Part shown: in pieces, positions 56,901-64,000 of the stretch
Layout of the letters: each line of letters opens with the position of its first letter
Numbering within the stretch: the first letter of the stretch is position 1
Assembly (NCBI GenBank): GCA_035582835.1
Contig: JAYKAV010002778.1
Location: 723,326 to 787,325 of the forward strand
Source: Phoebastria nigripes
Lineage: Eukaryota > Chordata > Aves > Procellariiformes > Diomedeidae
DNA length: 64,000 bases
Reading direction: 5' to 3'
Program-made: the position numbers and the translations under genes
Notes under the pieces: model-generated
Told to the model about the DNA's origin: nothing
Databases searched by the model: none
The model's input: the letters and a program-made list of their open reading frames with translations, nothing else

Positions 56901-57981
56901 AACAATGACTGTATATTTGATATTAATCAGGTGCTACAACTTCCCATAATAACAAATAGGAAAAGCTGACATGGCTTGTCAAGCAAAAGGCTTGTCACAG
57001 CAGGTGAAATCATTTGCCTGCTTAGTTTGTGGGGACAGAATGGGGGATTGTGTGTGTCCTTCACTATTGGGGTATCTAACGTACAGCAATTCCATCAGAG
57101 GAATTTGGAGGCAGGAGAGAAAGTCAACATGTGAAGCACAAAACATAAATAGCAGGATGTGCAATAAATGTTCCTCGGCGTTGCTAAGCAATATGCCAGG
57201 CGTGGGCAAGAGCGATGCCATCCTGGGAGCACTCCAAGTTGCCAGCCCTTAATGGAATATTCTTCTGCCCAAGCTGCCCAAAAGGCAAAATGCATTTGAG
57301 AACTAGGGGAAGTGCAGTGGAGAGCACATTAGGAAACTACTGAGGAGAAATAACAGCTTTTGAAATGTATATCCATTAATAAAACATGTGATGTAAGCTT
57401 GAAAGGCCCTGGTGGAGTCATTTCCAAAGGCACCAGTGAAGTTTATTGGCTCGTTTCTTAGCTTAGAAATGTCTCCATGTCTTCTGTCCTTCAGACAATT
57501 TCCTACTTAATTCCAAAACATGGCACAGAAACTACTGCATCTGGTGGCCTGGACCTTGAAAATATGGAGCAAGATCCCCCAATGCTCTGAAATCCCACAA
57601 GAAGCTGAGGGCAGGAGGAACTCCATGATGTTCCTGACACAGCTTTTTCAGCATTTATTTGGTATCTTCTGGATGAAGATCTGGTATAAAAAAATGAAAC
57701 ACCCTGCTAGCCATGGGAATAGAGGGAATTTAGAGGAGCATGCTCTGATGAAAGAGCACCTGTATGAAGGGTATTCATCAGGAAATTTCTCAAAGTGAAT
57801 GTGAAAAAGGCTGTTCATTATTTTCCATGGCCAGTTTGAACTGTATCTCTCTTATTGATGGATTTGCAAAGTGTGGAGGCAACTCATATTTCTGATCCCT
57901 TCAGCCCAGATTAATGTCCTGGCCACATCCTGGCATGTAAGGACAGAGTAGGACTGGCCCTTCTCTTGTTTCCCTCAGTGC

Positions 57982-58850
57982 TGTGGTGGGTTAGCCCTGG
58001 ATAACAGCCAAACACCCACCCAGCTGCTCGCTCCTCCATTTAACTTGATGAGCAAAATTAGCATAAAAAAGCTCATGGATCAAGATGAAGACAGGGAGAT
58101 CACTTGCCAATTACCATTGCAGGCAAAACAGACTTGACTTGGGGAAAATTAATTTATTGCCAATTAAAATAAATAAATACTGATTTGGGTAGTGGGAAAC
58201 AAAAAGACAGACATTAAAACACCACCTTTCTTCCCCCTTTTCCCATGCCTAACTTCACCCCTTCATTCCCGACTCCTCTCCCTCTGAGGGTCGCAGGGGG
58301 TGGGGATGGGGATTGCGGTGGGTCCATCACAGCCCCTCTCGGCCGCTCCTCCCTCCTCACACGTCTCCCTGCTCCAGCGCGGGCCCTTCCCCGGGCTGCA
58401 GTCCTTCAGGGACAACCTGCTCCCGCCGGGGCTCTCCACGGCCGCAGCTCCTGCAGGAAATATCCCCCTGCTGCGGCCTGGGGCCCTCCCCGGGCTGCAG
58501 GGTGGGTCTCTGCTCCAGCGGGGTCTCTCCAGGGCTGCAGGGGATCCCTGCTCCGGGCCTGCAGCACCTCCTGCCCTCCTCCTCCTCCGCCCTCGGGCTC
58601 CCTCTGCTGCTGCTCCCTCCTTGGCTTCCTCCTCCTCTGCCTGTGCCGCCTTTTGCCCTTCCGGGAACCTGTTTTCCCCCCGGCGCCCCCAGCTCGGCTG
58701 AGGGGCTCAGCTCTGTCCTGCGGTGGGGCCGCTGGAGCCGGCTGGGACCGGCTGGAACCGGCTGTGTCCGGCTTGGGGCAGCCCCGGCCTCTCCTCACAG
58801 AGGCCACCCTGCAGGCCCCTGCCAGTGCCAGGGCACGGGCACCTCATACA
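57982..58850 (-). mobile_element. solo LTR of the second family, inverted copy
   Basis: Read on the minus strand it begins TGTATGAGGTGCCCG and ends GGCTAACCCACCACA. It matches the LTR at 24,752-25,595 over its full length in opposite orientation. The poly(A) signal lies in GGCAATAAATTAA on the minus strand, near 58,155. The central GC-rich part is almost identical to the other copy, while the last 270 or so bases are much more diverged. No matching 5-bp duplication is seen (AGTGC at 57,977-57,981 versus CATTC at 58,851-58,855). Plus-strand frames of up to 223 codons across the GC-rich part are judged artefacts of composition. Confidence 0.85.
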
Positions 58851-61485
58851 CATTCCCCGTTTCTATGGGAAGGGAGTCTGGAAACCAAGGCTGAAGAAAG
58901 CAGAGCACAATTTTGATGGTATCCTTGGGATGGACAGTTGGGGCCAGGACCCAGACTGCTGTGTGGAGCCCACCTCCAGTGCGTCAGTGGCCTTCCCAGA
59001 GCTCAGCTGGGCGTTCTGAAGATGTCTTGGTTACCCATAGCTAGTGAAGAGATGAAAAGCCTGTACACGTATGATTGTGGACACTCACAGGGGCAATCCA
59101 GCTGCAGGACAAACCCCCTAAATGGGCATGCCTGCAGTAATCAGCACCACTACCTGGCACCCTAAAATGTGAAAAATCTGCACATATTCTCATGGGCTTG
59201 GTCTGACTTTCAAAGGTCCTTTTGAAAGCGCGCTGGCAATCAGGTGCCTGGGGGCCCACCTGAGCCCACAGTTCTTGCCGAAGAAGATGAGCAGCAAGCT
59301 CCTCTTTCCTGTGAAATAGCTCAAAGTCCATGGAAGAATCACATACCTGCTTTTCTGCATAATCAGGAAATTCCCAATTGCTTCCTTCCTTCTTTAGTGA
59401 GAATCCACTTTATCAGGAAGATTGAATCTGCAAAAGAGTCTGACACCCAAGAGGTTAAATGGGCAGAAAGGGCTTGTAGGATTTGCTTCTGGCCATCAGC
59501 AAAAGTTTATGTACAAACAGTTCATTCCCGTTAGCTTTTATCATCAAACTAACTGTATAGGAACAGAGTAACATCGGTGACTTCCCCAGTCTCATTTGTT
59601 AGCATGTTTCCTCTATTGAAAGGGCTTTTCTTCCGCAAAGAAAGGATATTTTCAGGAGGTTGCAGAGAGGCAGATGTCTGGGTACTAGATAAAATAACAA
59701 ATCCCCGTCCCGAATGCTCCGCTAAGTACCGATCTCTTACTTCAGTTATAAACTGACTTCATCACTGAGACTACTGATGCACATCAATTCACTAGGACTG
59801 TGCACATTCAGAGTTTTGTTTCCATTGCCAGTCTGACAAGTAAAAAAAAAAACGTCTTGGGTATTTTAAGCTTGTGTATCATACAGAAAACAATAAATTA
59901 AAAAAAAAAAATGATAGTATGCAGTGAAAGGGAGGCTGGAATTCAGTCCTAGCTACCAGGAACTATATATGCATTTTACATTAGTTACAGGTTTAAAAAA
60001 AAAAAATGGAAAAGGAAACAATTCCCCACATAAACACACACCAGGGCCCCAGGATTTCCTTTATTATAAAAAAATTGTCTAAACGTTTTCCTATTGACTA
60101 AAGCTTCTATCTGGGCTTTCTCTTTCTTGTTCAGTCCTGCAGTCATCACTGAATGAGGAGTCGGTTTAATCAGGATGGTCAGATACTCTCCAGCAACAAC
60201 TTATTCACCTGATGATAGTTTACTCACATATTCCCAGGGAACATAGGTTTGAATCCCCTGAGGTTGAGAAGAGGTCTTACTAATGCTTGGGTTTCCCATT
60301 TTCCCAGCTGAGTCTGCTAAGCCCTGGGCTAGCCTTGGCTGTATGGGTATAAGGAGGCATTTCTCAGAAGAGCAGATAAAACTCAGGAGAGGAAACCAAA
60401 CTGAGGGAATGCTCCTCTTGAGTAGCTCTGGAGCTTGGATCCACAGAGGGGTGTCATGGCAAGGAGCGCACCAAGGGGCTCAGCAACCTCTACCCCCCCG
60501 CTCAGGGGTTTGGCTGCTGGTGCTCAAGGCCAGCTCTGACATGATAAGCTTGGATCTGGCTGCAGCGGAAAGGGCCTCCCCACCCNCCTTCAGGAGCTCC
60601 AGCTCTGGATTTTGGGTCCTATTCTGAGGGACAAGTGCCTAAAATGAAAGTGTTACAATATCTAGCCTAGAGGAATCTTGGCCAAGGTTTCTATATGACA
60701 ACTGGCATGAAGTACCTGCTGCTGTGAATTTAATGCCTTCTTGTTGATTTTAAGAACANTCACATGAGGTTCTTTAGTATGAATGTAACTCTCTTAGACT
60801 TGCATTTGTTTCTCTAAAATATAGGATTTTTTTCATAAGTGGAAGTACTCAAAGAATTCTTGGGGAAACCTTAAGGGAATTTTTCATAAATTGGAAACGA
60901 TGACCTAAAAGATGTCTAAGCTGGATGGAGTTGCACAATATCCAAGGAAATGAATTTATGTCCACAGACTCCTACATATTCATTTTCTTAAAAAAAAAAA
61001 AAAGAAAAAGTATATATATCCTACTATCTTAAGTTTACTCATATGCTTTTGGCCCTGTAGTAAAGATTTACCTCTTCTTCAAGTATACAATGGGACCACA
61101 TGCTTTTCTTCTCCAGAGAGAACTGGAACCAGATCTGTGCCTCCACCGGGCTCTGGAAATATCTAAGGCTTGTGATGTCTCTTGACAGTTGATCCTCAGT
61201 AAGGGATTCAGCAGAGTTCAGTTTCTTGTTTCTTGCTTTCTTCTGTGAGGGAGAAACCAGATCACTATGAGGCTGGAAGGCAAATAAGGCATAGCTTATT
61301 TTCTGTTTGGGGTGTCCTCACCATTTACTACTTCTTACATTCAAGAGTCAGGACTCTGCAGTACAGAGCTCACACTGGGTCTATAATCTGGATGCTAAGC
61401 ATGGGTAAAGGACATAAACATAAGGTAAAGGACAGTTNTGTTCCCAGATCAGATTCAGCTCTTTGTAGTTATTTTTATTACAGAT

Positions 61486-61519
61486 TAGCACAAGGCATAN
61501 AATAGCACAAGGCATAGAA
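61486..61519 (+). repeat. 17-bp tandem duplication
   Basis: TAGCACAAGGCATANAA is followed directly by TAGCACAAGGCATAGAA. The only difference is an N in the first copy. It is a recent slippage product, or an assembly artefact at the N. Confidence 0.8.
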
Positions 61520-63913
61520 TTTCCTGGCTTTTAATGTGCCAAGGTCATTTGGGTGAGATCTTTTAAGTGTGGAGTGGTTCATTGATCTCATATTTATTCT
61601 GGGTCTGTGGTTACCCCTGCTTGTTTTTCTNTTTATACTTTCTTATTATATAATCTAAGAGTATGGCAAAGCAGTCTANCTCTCCTGTACTGGCACAAGC
61701 TGCCTTTTTCCAGTTCAGGTTGTTAAAAGCTATTCTATTCATTTGACTTGTTGCTACAGTTGCCTCGATTTAGCTTCTAGTCTCTTCTTCATGTTGACCC
61801 ATGTTCTTTGATCCATAGATGTTCATGTGATCCCTTTAGCAGGAGGTTAATTGGTTGTATTTTGTTCTTCTCAAAAGGAAAAAAAAAAAGGACAGAGAGG
61901 GGGGTGAAGTTTCACAATACTTACCAAACTTAGCTTAATTTTTAGGTGGCTAAACTCCTGTGATGTGGAACAAAATTTGGCTACTGAGGTGCGATCTCTC
62001 AAAGCTCCTGGTGTTAATACGAATGCAGAAGTTCTGCTCTGAATTCTAAGCAGGCTCAGCCAATCCTGCTTCTCTGCACGAGCTCTATAACATTTTTTTC
62101 TTTCTTCCCTACCTCCTACAGATGATTTATCACAGATATTAAACTATCCCCAGTCCCAACAAAATACTTCACTTTTCTGGTAAGAAGCAGATGCTTGCCA
62201 GCTCACATTTATTATATAGTAATGACATTCTGGAGCGAACTGAAAATGACATTCTGCAAAATTGAAGTTTTTGCTTTCCATCCCTCTTTTCTCTTTCAGT
62301 AAGAATGATCACGGAGAAACTCCACTGTGTTTTGCCATCATGCTGTCCCATGAATGATAGCTATGTTGAATTTATTCATCAGGGCATGGAGAATGTAGTA
62401 ATAAAAGTGCCAGTCAGCCGCTTTTCTCACTCAACAGAACATATGGTAAAAGGTGGATTTTTAGGTCTTGAACATTGATGTAAATCAGGACTTCTGTTGG
62501 CATGGGACTATTGAAACCCAGATCAGAATTAGGCCTTTGGAAGAAGGGAAACAGTGCTTACAAAGATGAATAGTGTGACAGTTCACGGATATCTGAGAGC
62601 TCTTGGTTTCACATGGTCATTCTGACCTGGGCAAAGGCAGAAGTCACCTCCTGCTCCCAAACCTGAAGGGCCACTGTGCTGTCTGAAGGCTCTGGGCTCG
62701 TGGCTTGAAAAGGTCTCAGCACACAGATGCTGGAGGCTACAGTTATGTTTACAAGTAATTTGGCACAATGGAAGTGGATCAGTAAGTTGAAGTGATTTGT
62801 GTTGACTCTACCATCTCTGTTACAAGTAGTTCAAAGAAATGTCTATGAGTTAGTTTAAGTCTAGTCACTTGGGCCAAATGTCATCACTGCACATGTGGTT
62901 TGAAACTTTCTGAAGGGAAACCAACCCACAAACCTTTGCTTCCTTGGCTGTAGGCTTCTCTACAAACCATCCCGCTGCCTCCTGCATGGCAGGGGCTTGT
63001 CAGAGGTCAGCATCCCTGTCATCATCATTCACAGGGAAAAGATGTGTTGTAATTCCTCCTGTGATTTCCAAGTGACACTCCAGCACCTGTTGCCCTCTCC
63101 TTCTCCCCACTTGGAGTTTGGATAACATGCACTACAAGGTGCCATATGGGAGTAATGGAAAACTGAATCCTGTGTCTGCAGCAACAGGACACACTCATTA
63201 ATGAATGATTAATGAAAGGAGCCCTCCTTGCCCCAGGCCTCGCAGTCTCTGAGAAGGAGGATGGGCAGAATGGCTCCCTGGGAGTCCTTACCATCAGAAC
63301 TGCTTTGCCCATAGTCAGCCTGATGACCTGGGCCTGGGACCTGAGCATGGGGGGACTGTACTATCCTCAGGATGTCGGGTGACAAACAGTGGATGCAAAA
63401 ATTTTAGCAGTGGAGAGGCAGCATCTAAGGCTCTCTNCCGTGAGCTGCTCCAAGCTTCTCATCCTCATGTAAAATGTTCTGAGCCCACTACCGTGGTTGA
63501 AAGTCTGGCTATATCATCTTGTGGTACCTCACAGACCCCGACTCCTACCAGCCATTAGCTAGTTAGTTGGATAGTCACATCCGCTCCAGGCCAAGTGNTC
63601 ATGGAGATGTGTGGGGTCATCTTCCCACCCTTTACCTTTATGCAATGCATAGCACTGATTAATTATCCAGCATTTTATTCTCTCTGGGTCCCTGAGCTGT
63701 GAGGATACTGCTGACAGGGTTCATATTCCCATCTGGTGTCCTGCTTATTGTGCTTATAGATGTATAAGCAGCAAGAGTCACACTCCATTGTGGTGTCATG
63801 CAGTCTTACATCCTTCATCTTTAAGTCAAAAATCAAAAATCAGCAGTAAGGATCTGGAATGCACTTAGAGGCACAATTAAATCTATCCTCGTAATTAACA
63901 TTTCCAAGAACTG

Positions 63914-63937
63914 AGAAAGACATTCAGAAAGACATTC
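63914..63937 (+). repeat. 12-bp tandem duplication
   Basis: AGAAAGACATTC occurs twice in direct succession without mismatch. No functional context is visible. Confidence 0.85.
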
Positions 63938-64000
63938 AGAACTAGGTTCGCAGGGGGAAGGGGATAAAACCAGGCTCACGAGAGATGAGCCTAGGGGTGG

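Larger units (their letters stand above)
30623..57976. other. about 27 kb of single-copy sequence, almost repeat-free
   Basis: No gene is recognised and no LTR or well-preserved CR1 is present, in sharp contrast to the 12 kb to its left. Small items are annotated separately: a LINE-like relic at 34,216, a palindrome at 53,381 and a tandem duplication at 53,938. Other visible structure includes polypyrimidine tracts at about 37,916-37,980 and 53,161-53,215, a T/G-rich stretch at 48,321-48,383, and an AT-rich block with ATGCATTATGCATGCAAT near 39,431-39,452. Open frames reach about 120 codons but look random. It could be a gene desert or a long intron of the plus-strand gene. Confidence 0.5.
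58851..64000. other. single-copy sequence without recognised genes
   Basis: AT-rich to neutral sequence with no recognised coding or mobile-element similarity. It holds two small tandem duplications (61,486-61,519 and 63,914-63,937) and several A-runs (59,839, 59,899, 59,996, 60,989). A 107-codon minus-strand frame at 63,025-63,348 has no recognisable motif and is not called. Confidence 0.45.

Noticed and set aside
60240..60262. GGTTTGAATCCCC resembling a tRNA B box
   Set aside because: No A box, acceptor stem or anticodon arm could be fitted around it.
63025..63348. 107-codon minus-strand frame
   Set aside because: No family motif, no splice context, and length within what chance yields in this window.
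1..64000. CRISPR arrays, bacterial operons, riboswitches or phage modules
   Set aside because: The sequence is clearly vertebrate, with no regularly spaced direct repeats with unique spacers and no prokaryotic gene organisation.

Overview
The window looks like nuclear DNA from a bird. The diagnostic features are CR1 LINE copies that are 5'-truncated and end in short TCATAGAA-type repeats, and long terminal repeats (LTRs) of ERVL-like avian endogenous retroviruses with 5-bp target-site duplications. The rest is AT-rich single-copy sequence with one sharp CpG island. Scattered single Ns and a 144-N gap in a microsatellite indicate a draft assembly. No bacterial, plasmid or phage signature is present.

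Layout. (1) 1-5,850: AT-rich sequence read most naturally as the body (introns and/or 3' UTR) of a minus-strand gene; no exon is recognised by homology. (2) About 5,980-6,960: a CpG island that looks like a bidirectional promoter. It holds ZNF143/THAP11-type motifs facing both ways, a YY1 motif over the first minus-strand ATG, an E-box, and splice donors pointing outward on both strands. (3) 6,961-18,663: single-copy sequence with a (CCCTT)n/(AAGGG)n microsatellite broken by an assembly gap and one unrecognised 91-codon open frame. (4) 18,664-30,622: a cluster of transposable elements. It contains a complete but non-autonomous LTR element whose interior is a tandem-repeat array, a fragment and a complete solo LTR of a second family, two tandemly placed CR1 copies, and a minus-oriented solo LTR of the first family split by a third CR1. 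(5) 30,623-57,981: about 27 kb almost free of recognisable repeats and genes, either gene desert or a very large intron. (6) 57,982-58,850: a second copy of the second LTR family, inverted relative to the one at 24,752. (7) 58,851-64,000: more single-copy sequence.

The only protein-coding similarity I can name is CR1 reverse transcriptase, in decayed copies. The two promoter-linked transcription units are inferred from promoter architecture and splice signals and have no gene names. The observations most worth following are the mosaic divergence of the two inverted LTRs, the retroelement whose coding interior is a roughly 48-bp array, and the ZNF143/YY1 bidirectional promoter.
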